From assembly GCA_004352715.1 (NCBI GenBank), contig SCFE01000099.1, positions 1,097,133 through 1,161,132 of the forward strand: DNA of 64,000 nt, in the 5' to 3' direction. A model generated the notes under the pieces. It was not told where the DNA came from, searched no databases, and saw only the letters and a list, made by a program, of their open reading frames with translations. The DNA comes from Hofstenia miamia. Its lineage: Eukaryota; Xenacoelomorpha; Acoela. How positions within the stretch are numbered: position 1 is the first letter of the stretch; every line of letters begins with the position of its first letter. This document shows positions 13,148-24,878 of this stretch, piece by piece. The position numbers were made by a program, and so were the translations under genes.

Positions 13148-13938
13148 CTTATAAATACGTTGAAACCAGGTAAAGCGATCAAAATTTGTACTTTGTAATG
13201 TGAGGACCGGTCAAAGCGGTACCCACAGGATGGTAACTTAGGTATCTGGGAAGGCAACAACGGGCTTTTGGTCAGGGGGTGACTGGCACCGAACTTTTCA
13301 TGGTTGCCAATTGAGGGTACGGCTTAAATCTCTGGGGCTCGACTAGACCAGTTATGCTATTCTTTATTACACTCTTTTATTTTCTATTATTTTTCTCGCA
13401 TTAGAAACATTAGTATAAGTATTACTAGAGCTAAGCTTAAATTTAAAATGTAGAATCAATGTAGTCTTATGTATACATTCATTTCTCACGCACAAAAATT
13501 TTCATCTTTAGGTCCTAAGACGGATTTAACTGATGTGCATAGCAAGCATACCCGCGGGTACGGGTGGCTGCGCATAATAATTAGCATGAACGGTCGATCA
13601 TACTTTACTTCAATTTCACAATGTGAGTATCTCAATTAATTTTTTAAGTACGACAGTAACATCAATAAATTATAAAATGCAATAGGTGAATTTGTTTTCA
13701 AAAATTAATGGACACTTTTAAATCTTCTAATCGCCCCGAAGAATACGAAAGTGCGGCACGAAAAACTTTTCCCGCACATCATTAATTTAACTAAAAATTC
13801 AATTTCCTCAATTGTGTTCAGAGCATAATTTTTTAAATTAATTAAATCAAATTTATTCATTATAGGATACTGAAAGAAGCCAAACATCAAACAAAATTCA
13901 TTAACGCATGCTGAATATTTAGAGTACAAATATGTAAC
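13148..13938 (+). repeat. First unit of a 795-bp direct repeat
   Basis: ACTTATAAATACGTTGAAAC to ATGTAACAAA. It recurs from 13943, separated by a single N. The only clear differences lie in the first ~130 bp. Probably contig overlap left unmerged. Confidence 0.9.
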
Positions 13939-13942
13939 AAAN

Positions 13943-14738
13943 ACTTATAAATACGTTGAAACCAGGTAAAGCGATCAAAATGTGTACTTTGTAATGTGAG
14001 GACCAGTCAAAGCCGGTACCCACAGGATGGTAACTTAGGTATCGGAGAAGTCAACACCGGTCTTTGGTCAGGGGGTGACTGGCACCGAACTTTTCATGGT
14101 TGCCAATTGAGGGTACGGCTTAAATCTCTGGGGCTCGACTAGACCAGTTATGCTATTCTTTATTACACTCTTTTATTTTCTATTATTTTTCTCGCATTAG
14201 AAACATTAGTATAAGTATTACTAGAGCTAAGCTTAAATTTAAAATGTAGAATCAATGTAGTCTTATGTATACATTCATTTCTCACGCACAAAAATTTTCA
14301 TCTTTAGGTCCTAAGACGGATTTAACTGATGTGCATAGCAAGCATACCCGCGGGTACGGGTGGCTGCGCATAATAATTAGCATGAACGGTCGATCATACT
14401 TTACTTCAATTTCACAATGTGAGTATCTCAATTAATTTTTTAAGTACGACAGTAACATCAATAAATTATAAAATGCAATAGGTGAATTTGTTTTCAAAAA
14501 TTAATGGACACTTTTAAATCTTCTAATCGCCCCGAAGAATACGAAAGTGCGGCACGAAAAACTTTTCCCGCACATCATTAATTTAACTAAAAATTCAATT
14601 TCCTCAATTGTGTTCAGAGCATAATTTTTTAAATTAATTAAATCAAATTTATTCATTATAGGATACTGAAAGAAGCCAAACATCAAACAAAATTCATTAA
14701 CGCATGCTGAATATTTAGAGTACAAATATGTAACAAAC
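13943..14738 (+). repeat. Second unit of a 795-bp direct repeat
   Basis: Almost identical to 13148-13938 beyond the first 130 bp, including a 74-79-codon minus-strand frame that is repeat sequence rather than a gene. Sequence after 14738 is unique to this unit. Confidence 0.9.
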
Positions 14739-15589
14739 ACAGTTTCGTACTATTGCTAACAAGTGTTTCACTTGAGCAAGGAAATGTCCTCTTACAGTTG
14801 TCGGATATAATTTCCATGTAAATATATTCTATCTCGTTTTAAATAATTTAAATGCATTTTATTCCCTAACATAGCTGCTTCTAAAGAATTTTTCTTACAC
14901 TTCTTATCAGTGGAGCTACACATGAAAGATTTATAATACTTAAAATGAATTATGTCGTATCTGAGAACCTTAATGGTACATGATCACCTCTATAATCAAA
15001 CCTCATAAATACTGAACAAACAGTTGTGTATGGCTTTAAGCTTAAATAAGTTTTGAATACATTTAATAATATGAGAAACAGAAATTACTTTGTAATATAA
15101 ATCTGAAATATTATAGTGTTTTCATTTTTATTTCTCATTGGCTTTCGTTGGGCCCTTGCAATATCAACATTTCGATTGCATTAACAAATAGGCCTGTTAT
15201 TGTTCAGTTTTTTACTTGGTCTATTATGTCTACTTTCGAATTGTTTTGATAATTAGCAATGAATTGTATAATTAATTTTTAAGATTGAACTTGACCCTTC
15301 CAAGTGTAAATATTCTCGAAGACAAAAATATAATTGCTAATTCTCTACTTAGTATTTTTTCTATAAAATGTCAAATAAAATTCAAAAAGGGGAAATATTT
15401 GCATGTTTATATAAATCTAAAATCTTATTGATGAAAATGCAATACAAGCACCTACCTCTTGCTTAGTCTATTATTTTGATGATGGAAGGGATCATATGGT
15501 TCTTTGTAATATAGAATCAGCACCCCTAGGTACGCCACTTTATAATCTACGTGAGGGCTTATTCTAGGTTTTTTTGTCAACTTTTGGAA

Positions 15590-16270
15590 CAAATTAATGT
15601 TATCCAAAATACATGCAAATCAGAGTTCAAGAACAGTGAATACCATATAATATATTAAAATATGTTCGAAAATAATATTTACATTTTAAAATATTAAACC
15701 AATAACATATACCCTTCAAATTTTTTGTTTAAGTTTTTAATTTCAGAGTGTAGATTTGATTATAAGTTTCTAATATACTTTGATCTATCCAAATGAAAAA
15801 ATAAAGAAATTAAATTGATATTTTGTGAGTGAACATTTTCGGTTATAGTCTATCTCTGGGTCACTGTCCTAACCTACATATGTTTTCGATATCGCATTAC
15901 ATTATATTTTCATATTATTGTTCGCCTCATTTGAAAATGCAGTTTTAACCTAAAACATCGCCCCATTTGTAATTCTAAATACTTAATAACAAGTGTTTTT
16001 GCCAAAATGAATGCATTTGTAATGTACCCAATCTTTGAAAGCAATTTTTTTCAAAATTATTGAAATGGTTTCATTCCCTTTAACTGAATGAAATATGAAA
16101 CATCAAACCAAAATGTTACGCTTGTTGGAATATTGACAGTACAAATATGCAATAAATTCAGATTCGTACTATTACCTATAAGTGTTTCACTTGAGCAAAG
16201 AAATTTCCTGTTATAGTGGTTGGTTATAATTTCCATGTTAATATATTTCATCCGGTTTTAAATAATTTAA
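15590..16270 (+). repeat. Diverged copies of two upstream repeat segments
   Basis: 15590-15790 matches the flanks of the 10496-11740 hAT without the element. 16060-16270 matches 14660-14860 (CATCAAAC.., GTGTTTCACTTGAGCAA, TATAATTTCCATGT). This indicates an older duplication of the 10-15 kb block. Confidence 0.65.
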
Positions 16271-16828
16271 GTGCACTGAAATTAATAAAGCTTCAAATTG
16301 CTTTACATCATGATATTCCAGCAAATGTATTAATTTGATATCTGGAGACTCCCTGTGTTAGCAAAGATTGCGCAATCAGAAAAATTTTTTTCATAATATG
16401 TCAATGACCTCTTTCAGCATTAACCCTAGTAGCCAAACGAGGAGGTCGATTCAATATATTAGGAACCACCATCTATAGAGATTAACTTTTGCACTTTACC
16501 TAATCAACATTTTACGTCATATTTAATAAATAAAATAACTCTGAAAGAACTGTATGTGTAGTTTTTGAACTATAGACTGCAAAATTTTCAAAATTTTGCT
16601 AAAAATGCGCCTTTCAGTTAGAAACCCTATGTTTATTTTAAAACAATAATATGTTCAAAACTTCTATCAACTCCAAACAGAATCATGTAAAAAGTTTGAA
16701 AATCTGACAACGCTGATTAAGCTATGGCCTTCCAAAGGCGGAATACTTGACCTAAAATTGCCAATTTTTGATATTCTATTAAACTCAGCGCCTTCAATAT
16801 TGAAGATACAACTTTGATGTATTCAGAT

Positions 16829-17097
16829 CAGACTCGGAAACGAACCGAGCTGAGCTTGAACACTGCATTGAGTATACAACGAGCCAAAAACGAGCAAAGT
16901 ATATTATTAATTCTGCTTGCTAATTTGATTATCAAGATTTTTATTATTTTTTCATTCAATATGCTTTTCTTATCTTATAATTTTATTTTAGAAATGATTA
17001 CTGAATAATAGGAAGAGCTATGTAAAAAATTCTGAAAGCGAAATATTTCTAAAAGAGTATCTAGCCAAAACGAGCCTCATTGAAAGATTCAAGTCTG
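16829..17097 (-). mobile_element. hAT miniature element, GGCTCG family, copy 1
   Basis: 269 bp flanked by a perfect 8-bp duplication ATTCAGAT (16821-16828 and 17098-17105). The internal sequence (AACGAGCC.., TCTGCTTGCTAATTTGATTA) matches copies at 27138 and 60717 in reverse. The right end AAGTCTG is intact; the left end CAGACTCGG is altered. Confidence 0.82.
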
Positions 17098-17105
17098 ATT
17101 CAGAT

Positions 17106-17690
17106 GAAAGTTGTGGAATGAAACGACCTATGAAAGTTACAGATGAAAATCAATTTTAATGTTCATATCCTCCTAAAAAGCTTCGGCATTACAAGACTTA
17201 AAAATTCACTGCAACTTCATACTTGAAAGCATTTGATAGATCTTTTCATTTCACAGCTTCCATCTGAATACACAAAGATATATCTTCGTTAAAGATGCGG
17301 GGCTTCGATGGAGAAGAGAATGGAAGAGAAAGAGGAGGCTTTCCTCCATCACGCGGTGTCTTCAGATTGACCATAGCGTTAATAAGTTTTACGATATGTG
17401 CACTTAAAAAATTCTTTACAATCATGAAAAATTTTCAAGGTTAATGAATTTTATTATGGAAAATTTTTTTATTTTCAAAACAAGCATTGAGCTATCTTTT
17501 AAATATCACAAAATCAATTGCATCTCCGAAATTTATTGTAATCTTTATATTTCAATGACAATTTTTTGATGAATAGGGAAACATGAATAGGGAAACACAA
17601 TGAAAACAGTTTTAAAAATTCAAATTGAACTTTTCAATTACTATGCTCGAAATTTTTAGCATCAAATTATTAATTACAAACACATAATTA
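17106..17690. other. No gene seen
   Basis: Only short frames; no repeat ends identified. Confidence 0.5.
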
Positions 17691-17710
17691 CACACACACA
17701 CACACACACA
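17691..17710. repeat. (CA)n microsatellite at gap edge
   Basis: 20 bp of CA directly before 446 N. Confidence 0.95.
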
Positions 17711-17711
17711 T

Positions 17712-18157
17712 NNNNNNNNNNNNNNNNNNNNNNNNNNNNNNNNNNNNNNNNNNNNNNNNNNNNNNNNNNNNNNNNNNNNNNNNNNNNNNNNNNNNNNNNN
17801 NNNNNNNNNNNNNNNNNNNNNNNNNNNNNNNNNNNNNNNNNNNNNNNNNNNNNNNNNNNNNNNNNNNNNNNNNNNNNNNNNNNNNNNNNNNNNNNNNNNN
17901 NNNNNNNNNNNNNNNNNNNNNNNNNNNNNNNNNNNNNNNNNNNNNNNNNNNNNNNNNNNNNNNNNNNNNNNNNNNNNNNNNNNNNNNNNNNNNNNNNNNN
18001 NNNNNNNNNNNNNNNNNNNNNNNNNNNNNNNNNNNNNNNNNNNNNNNNNNNNNNNNNNNNNNNNNNNNNNNNNNNNNNNNNNNNNNNNNNNNNNNNNNNN
18101 NNNNNNNNNNNNNNNNNNNNNNNNNNNNNNNNNNNNNNNNNNNNNNNNNNNNNNNNN
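17712..18157. other. Assembly gap, 446 N
   Basis: Unknown sequence between a (CA)n run and a TA-rich stretch. Confidence 0.99.
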
Positions 18158-18449
18158 TATATTGTCTACAAAGTGATATTAATATATATATATACAAACA
18201 ACAAGAAATATTTTATGTAAACATGTTTTGAGTGTATCCACTTATCGTCAGTACAAAGTAACTAAACTAATATGGTGTAAATACAAATTTTATGATATTA
18301 AAATTCTGATTAGTAGATCTTATACGATATTTAGTATTTGACTTAATTGTTTATTTAATAGATTTTCCTTAGTTTCTTTTATGAATATAGCTTCATTCTG
18401 CAATTTTTGTATGCTTGGTTTTCATTAAAATAGTAAAGTGTTTTCTCTT

Positions 18450-19090
18450 AAGTGCATGTTCATGGCAATATATTTCTGATTGAAGATGACCTAGCATATG
18501 CTCTGAAATTCTGTATTCCAATTGCCTTCTCGTTTCCCCACTGTATGAACTTTCACATTCATCTCATTTATAATTGTATACACATAAGGAAACTAAGGGG
18601 TTGGAATAGAGTCTTTGTTTTTGTGAAAACGTGATGTTTTAAGAGTTTGAAATATTAGCATAATCTTGATACTTGATTTTTAGTTATATTGTTGGATTTT
18701 CTATTTTAAGGTAGTTAAGAATTTGAAGTAATATACGGTAGTTTACAAGTTATTTTCTCTTCTAATTGATCTTTTCTTGGTTGTAGTTTATTACGAAATA
18801 TTCTATCAATTTCCGATTTAATCATTTTTTGTGGATATCCATTTCTTAACAAGATGTTTGATATTGCTTCAAATGCATTTATTAGATGTTCATATAATGA
18901 GCATGGAAGAAATTTTCGATTTAAGATGGCTTTCATTGTATTTCTTTTATGTATAAAGTCCAGTATTTGTGGGTTTTTTATGAAATTTCGTTACAAATTC
19001 GTTTTCAGTTTTAATAATTTCAACATCTAGGAAACTTAATCTTTTATTTTGTTCCTTTTCAACTGTAAATTTCAAAGATGGATTAATGTT
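18450..19090 (-). pseudogene. Penelope-like retroelement, 5'-truncated, broken
   Basis: On the minus strand the end of a reverse transcriptase (LKFTVEKEQNKRLSFLDVEI, then VTKFHKKPTNTGLY) is followed after a frameshift by FIHKRNTMKAILNRKFLPCS, SLYEHLINAFEAISNILLRN and GYPQKMIKSEIDRI. Lower down is a GIY-YIG-type nuclease remnant: VYNYK*DECESSYSGETRR, RQLEYRISEHMLGH. This order (RT, FLDV, connector with NGYP, GIY-YIG with C..C) is that of Penelope-like elements. Stops and frameshifts inactivate it, and serine replaces the isoleucine of the YIG motif. The sequence upstream of the RT end is missing. Confidence 0.75.
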
Positions 19091-19199
19091 ATTTATTTAT
19101 TTTTATTAAAATATATTGCGACATTTTGATTCATAAATAGTAATTTCTAAAAATATTTTATTCATTTTATTTTTCAAAAATAATTTTCCTTTTTTTATT

Positions 19200-19272
19200 A
19201 CCGAATTTCCCCCTTAAGGTCTCCCAATTTCCTCCCAGGGGGAAAATTTCCCCCAGGTTAAGAACCGCTGGT
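19200..19272 (-). repeat. End of a hAT-like element
   Basis: The minus strand starts CAGCGGTTCTTAACCTGGGG followed by C/G-runs, a typical hAT end. The opposite end was not found. Confidence 0.45.
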
Positions 19273-20228
19273 ATAATCAGTTTCTTCATTTGAAAAAGGT
19301 CCCTCTCTATTTGTAGTGTTGTCTGAATTCGTCAAATCATTGCTTGTAAGCAACTGATAAAAAAAGCAACTAATAAAATTTACCTCCTAGTGGCGCTTTG
19401 AAATTTTTAAAACAAACTATACAGACCTAGCTGAAATGTAAATAAACAAGGCTGCAAGGTTATTCCTTTTCTACACAGACCAATTTGGCAAAATGACGGC
19501 TCTGGCGTTTCTTGTGTTAATATAGATAGAAAATTTTCATTTTTGTAAATGCATGCTTGAACTGTTTCAATAGTTAAGCAATCATTTTTATTAACCTAGG
19601 GTAATCTACACTGGGAATTTAAGCCTTGTTTATTCAGTGCAGCCCAATAGTCCATCAATGCTATTCTGAGTTTTAAAATATTAAATTAAATAGTAGCAAC
19701 CAAATTACACTTTTCTATTTCTGCATTATGCTGTGCGTGAAGTACATATCAAAAAATGATATTTTAAAGGAAAGAGCCAAATTTTATCACATTTCATTAA
19801 AAACAAGCCAGATATTCAGCAAATGACGTAAAGCATACTCAGTTGGTGTGAATGCCAGAGGGTGCAAGGAGTTGTAATCAGCGTCGTTATACTAATTGCT
19901 TGTCGAACCACCTAATGAGTACTATGCCCTACGGCCCTGATATGATCCACTATAATATATTTGTTGCTAGACTAGCACGAATAAGACTCAGTGAATAATT
20001 TTCAAGAAAGTTTTATTATTCTGGTTTTTCTATAACTATCTTGGCATTACTCCCTGGCAATGGTTAGCTAAAGTTTACATATTTTGTCCACTTTGAATAT
20101 GGCAAATTAAAAAATGAGCCCTGTACGAAAGGTTTATACAAATGAAGCCTAATTATGATAGCTGGACATCAGTATTTGTAATATGTCGATGTCCCGTTGA
20201 TAATATTTCTTCTTAATTTCTATTTAAG
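19273..20228. other. No supported gene
   Basis: A GC-richer spot at 19490-19510 (ATGACGGCTCTGGCG) opens a ten-codon hydrophobic frame that stops at once; not convincing. Confidence 0.45.
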
Positions 20229-20465
20229 TATATATATGGATGGATCTCGAAGAAAATAGCGATTCAGATTGGTCAGTGTAATTTCCTCGAATGTCTTGTC
20301 TTAATGTCGACAGAAGGCGAGCAATTTGCAAGAACGAATGAATTCTATGTTGGACGTTTTCTCTGCTGTCACTATCTGAGCGTAGCTATGGATACCAGTG
20401 AACGCTTAAATGTATTTTGTAAAAATGGCCTTGATATTTGTTTGTACATCAATAAATTAGTGTGA
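20229..20465 (+). CDS. Unrecognised open frame, possible terminal exon
   Basis: Seventy-eight codons plus stop after a pyrimidine-rich acceptor (TTCTTCTTAATTTCTATTTAAG). An AATAAA overlaps the last codons. Internal ATG at 20304. Segments include GWISKKIAIQIGQCNFLECL, MSTEGEQFARTNEFYVGRFL and SVAMDTSERLNVF. Composition is more protein-like than neighbouring frames, but I know no relative and found no partner exon. Confidence 0.22.
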   Translation, partial: YIYGWISKKIAIQIGQCNFLECLVLMSTEGEQFARTNEFYVGRFLCCHYLSVAMDTSERLNVFCKNGLDICLYINKLV

Positions 20466-21787
20466 ACCAAAAATTAAAATGGGAATATTTCTACTTCACT
20501 TATTTTACACGATAAACGTTACTTATTTTTGTATTTTGAGGATAATTTACGAAAAAAGTTGAATTAATGGATTTCTGTTTTTAAAACAGATACTAATTAT
20601 GAGTTTTCGGCGGAATTGGATGAACACTCGTTTTTGATTTCAGAATACTAGTAACTTAATGTCCGCAAAAAGAGTTAATAAAATAAAGCAAATCAGAGTC
20701 CGGAAAATATGTTCCATGTCCATCAACTTTCGGTTTGTAGAAATTAAAATAAAAAATTTCATTCTAACTGTATCAGTTTCAGAAAATACACCTTCATTAA
20801 AATCGAGAATAGTTAATTTCATCTTCATATAGAATTATTTTTTATGAAATGTCTGGATAAAGAAGTAGCAGAATATAAATGCTCTTGTTGCGGTTCCCTT
20901 TTCTTAATATTTGTTTACATGCAAACTGGTAATAAAATATCTGGAAACTAAACATATTGATAAATCGTTGAAAATTATGCCAACATAACTTCCATAAAAG
21001 TCTAAGCAAAAGATTAAAATATAAGAAGTCTCATTTATAAAAAGAGGAGCCCCACCTCATTTACCTTGTGCATTCTGATATTTTGTGAGATGAAAGCGTT
21101 TAACAATTTTAAGAAGAAACCAACAAAAAGTTAAAATAAATGCTAAGCAATGTAAGGTTAATCTATGCACAAATTTAAAACAATTAGAAAATTGTTATCT
21201 TCATTGGTATAATTTGTGAAAATGCACATTCAATAACATTTAGTAGCCAAATGCCATCACTTACAGGAAAGGCTCACATCTGATGGAAAGTTTGAACCTC
21301 CTAGCCCTGTATGACACGTTTAATGTATAAAGATTAACAATGCAATTTGAATTTCAACAATTGAATTAGCATTATTGTCTGACTAAAGTGGATATGCACA
21401 TATTAATCAATACATTATGCAAATTCATAGTGTAGTGATTATGAGCTTCTATGAGGCAAAAGACACCATCATTTCCGTAAAAGAAAAACAATTTGAGACC
21501 GCCAAATAATTGGTATTTCGAAATGAGCCGGGCTTAGGCCTAAGCTGTATCGGGCTGGGTCTAAGAAATCGGCCGAATTCCAACTTTGACATGAACAAGT
21601 GCAATTTCACACACTGTGTCAGAAGTAATAAAAGTGGCCTTTTGTGATAACTTTTTCATCATCTCTGTTTCCTAATTATTTTTTGAACTAGCACATTTAA
21701 CAGCATCCCACATCACATTGTTCTCAAAATCTGTGTAAGAAATTATAAAAGAAAATCTCAGGATTTGATTGCAATATTTGAGCTATT
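20466..21787. other. No supported gene; hAT-like end near 21600
   Basis: GGGCTTAGGCC.., CGGGCTGGGTCTAAG and CGGCCGAATTCCAACTTTG at 21525-21592 look like a hAT subterminal region; the partner end was not found. Confidence 0.4.
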
Positions 21788-22412
21788 AAGGTGCGTTCAG
21801 ACGAGAACCTTTTGATGCGCATCTTTTGATGAAAGTGCGTTCAGACGAGCATCTTTTTGATGTATGCTTTTTTGATGCATCTATCAAAATTTGGGAGCGT
21901 TCAGACGAGCGTCTTTTTGGTCTATGCTAATTTGAACGATGTGCGTTGAGATGAGCATTATTTTTTGATGCACGGCCACTTGTTTATTCAGCAATTAATT
22001 TTAATAAGAATTGTGTTTTTCTATCACTGGGAAGATTATAATCAACACCTCAATTACTAATTCAAAACATTATAATCAAAAACAAATTTGATTGGATGTT
22101 TAATTCTATATACATTGTTATACAATATTGCCTAGAATAAGTAGTTAATTACTGATTGTTCAAAAAAACGAAATTATCTTTATAAAGTTCTAGAGTCCGG
22201 CGGTATACCAATACTGAAACTAATACCGCTATATTATGACAATACCAAAAAATACTCATAACGTGGTATCTTGCCTAAAATTTTTATCGGTACGTTATTT
22301 AAAAGTGATATTAAACATTGTTCCATGGACTGACCTAAAATTCCATTTTTATCAGAAACGAATTTCACTAAAACGCATTCATATTTGTAATTACTATTCC
22401 ATTTTACATATG

Positions 22413-22414
<2 letters not shown>

Positions 22415-22446
<32 letters not shown>
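22415..22446. repeat. (TA)n microsatellite ending in one N
   Basis: Within the 2.1-kb element; a single N at 22447. Confidence 0.95.
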
Positions 22447-23116
22447 NTCAGCTAAATATTGCAATTAATATACACATAAAATTTAGAATCATGTCAATTT
22501 TGATATGCTATTTAGCAAATTCAAGTATTAATGTCATATACAAAATCACTTTCTCTAATTTTTGGAATCACAATTTTCTGTGAATATTTGAATAACCTTT
22601 GAATTACATTTAATCTTAGACTTTAATAGAAGGTTATCTTCAAGGGATTTGTGAATACAAAAACGTCAGAAATTATTGTATATTTCTAGAATATTATACC
22701 ACTGCGATGGACAAATTCAATAAAGGAGGGAGGAGAAAAGAATATTCAACTAAAATCTCAGCATTGAAAAATGAGTATATTTGATACTAATTATTGTAGT
22801 AAGATTAATATATAATCCTTACAGAAAGAATTTTTTTAATGCACATCCTATGCAATTCTTTTGGAGGGTGTGACGTTATTTTGATGTAAAAAATCGCACG
22901 TAGAAACAAAAAAATTATGTAGGCAATGCTCGAGATTAACAGAGTAATCAAAAGGGCGAAATCTTTATCAAAATGTAACCTAAATAATTATTATAGTTTC
23001 AGATGAATAAATTGTTTACATACCTTGAAATTAGAAAATCGTACTTTTCGGATGACCAAATTGAAAGACAAAGTTCCGAAGCATTGTAGCTAACTAAATC
23101 AATTTTTAATATTAAA

Positions 23117-23137
23117 GCATATATGTAGGTATATATG

Positions 23138-23179
<42 letters not shown>

Positions 23180-23315
23180 ACAGTATATGCATATATATAT
23201 ATATATGTATACAGTATATGCATATATATGCATGCATATATATACATATATATATATACATACATGTATATGTACATATATATAAATAAATGAATATATA
23301 TATATGTATATGCAA
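23117..23315. repeat. Compound TA/TG microsatellite
   Basis: Mixed TATA, TATG and TACA units, including a repeated block with TATACAGTATATGCATATAT (twice, 23174-23232). It generates spurious Tyr/Ile-rich open frames on the minus strand. Confidence 0.95.
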
Positions 23316-24677
23316 AATATACAATGGATATCGCAGTATTTTATGTGAACCAAACCGAACCGTCCCCCAAAATGTTGATTTCGCGTGGTCCTAAAAGTTT
23401 CGTTGTAATTACACAATTGAACAATATAATTAAATTTCAATAGATGCTTGAATTCTGTTTTATAAGTAATTTTAATTAGTTCTACAAGCATGTAAAATAT
23501 ATTGACAATTCAGTAGCAAAATTTGTGAAAAATCAATATTGCTTCATTGAAAGGAATAACTGCTTTTTTTAAAAAATATTGGAACATTTAGAATTCAATA
23601 TCGTCAGGGTTCATTTTGAAGTTAAAATTGTTGAGCTTCAAAATCCTCGTATTTTAAGACTCACGGCTACTTGAGACAATCTGTCTCCAAAACAAAATCG
23701 TTAATTACTGATCGTTCAAATGAATAATGTGCGTTCAGACGAGAATCTTTTGAACTACGTCAAAAAGATGCAAGGTGATTGTGCGTCAATTTGAACGATG
23801 TGCGTTCAGACGAGCATCTTTTTGATGTATGCTAATTTGAACGATGTGCGTTCAGACGAGCATCTTTTTGACGTATATCAAATGATATACATCAAAAGGT
23901 TCTCGTCTGAACGCACCTTTAGATTTGTGAATTCTAATTAGTATGTCTTACAATATATATTTTTAATCCTTTCTAAATATTATAATCTTCTCCTTTAAAT
24001 ATAAATTTTTCTGTAAAAAATATTTAAGGGGACATCATTGAATAGAAGCACCGGATTTTGCTATCACATGCTAAGACAGCAATTTCGGGTCATTTGCCCC
24101 ATTTGGCAGTTCTAGTATATTCGATTGCAGGACTCGGTTATGTTTAGATATTGTTAATAATATATCCCAAATAGATAGATAGAAAATTACAAAGATATTC
24201 ATTCTCAGCCAAGAGAGTGCCAAACCGAACCGAATAATTGTCAGCTTCAATGATATGGTCCACACACGATATACATAAACGTATTCTACTTCTTGACAAC
24301 AATTTCAAAAATATTTTTACAGCCTCGATTTATAATTTGCAATTGTCATTATGCAGATGCCTTGGCTGTCAATATATTTGAGCATTTGAGTTAATATCAA
24401 TGCCTAAATAAATAAATTCTACAATAATATGTAAAAATAAATTTGAAAAATGTGTACAACACACAATCTAACAAAAATAAAAAACACTGCACTTATTGCA
24501 AAATTAAACACTAACGACAGGTTCGAATCTCGTAGGATAGTAGTTTTAACAATGAGCACCATTAAATAATGTGATATGCTGCAAAAGTTGTTGCGATTGA
24601 GGGTTCCTCGGCCCAACTGTTGGAACAAAATTAGATGAAATAATAATTAGTCAAGTAGCACCATTGTTGATTAGCTA

Positions 24678-24878
24678 TCAAGAATCAGTTTGGTTCATTT
24701 GATTGTTAAGCGACGATAAGAAATTGTCTACACATTTTGATGAAAGTTTACTGTTACTGGATACTGATTTAAACGCTGAAGAAGACTGAACGTGCTCTTT
24801 GCTGTCCAAAATTAAAGTAACCGAAGTGTTACTGCGATTGTATTCACGCCAAACATTGGAATGATAGCGGATAGACAC
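24678..24878 (-). CDS. MARCHF2/3: MARCHF2/3-like terminal exon: cytosolic tail
   Basis: Sixty-six codons plus a stop, following an ACTTTAG acceptor. It opens with VSIRYHSNVWREYNRSN, which aligns with the VSFRYHCRLYNEWRRTNQ start of the vertebrate MARCH2/3 tail. The rest is serine-rich (SSSAFKSVSSNSKLSSK) and not recognisably conserved. The stop falls about 65 residues after TM2, close to the usual tail length. An AUG-like reading from the exon's first codon (GTG) is an artefact; translation arrives from the upstream exon. Confidence 0.83.
   Translation of the reverse strand: MSIRYHSNVWREYNRSNTSVTLILDSKEHVQSSSAFKSVSSNSKLSSKCVDNFLSSLNNQMNQTDS

Larger units (their letters stand above)
21788..23919. 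mobile_element. 2.1-kb element with long terminal and subterminal repeats
   Basis: The left end AAGGTGCGTTCAGACGAGAA and the right end are exact inverted repeats over 30 bp, followed by CCTTTTGATG on both. The flanks read TTAA/TTTA if two more bases are counted, suggesting a TTAA-type target. Each end carries 3-4 tandem, divergent units of about 46 bp (GTGCGTTCAGACGAGCATCT..). The interior is AT-rich with two microsatellites and an N; no transposase was seen. Confidence 0.8.

Noticed and set aside
13705-14740. Two nearly identical 74- and 79-codon minus-strand frames, first read as a tandem gene pair
   Set aside because: They lie in the duplicated 795-bp repeat and resemble dispersed non-coding copies near 9.7 and 16.1 kb.
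22999-23491. Tyr/Ile-rich open frames on the minus strand
   Set aside because: Translation of a TA/TG microsatellite.
24515-24545. GGTTCGAATC resembling a tRNA T-arm
   Set aside because: No matching acceptor stem or D-arm at tRNA distance on either strand.
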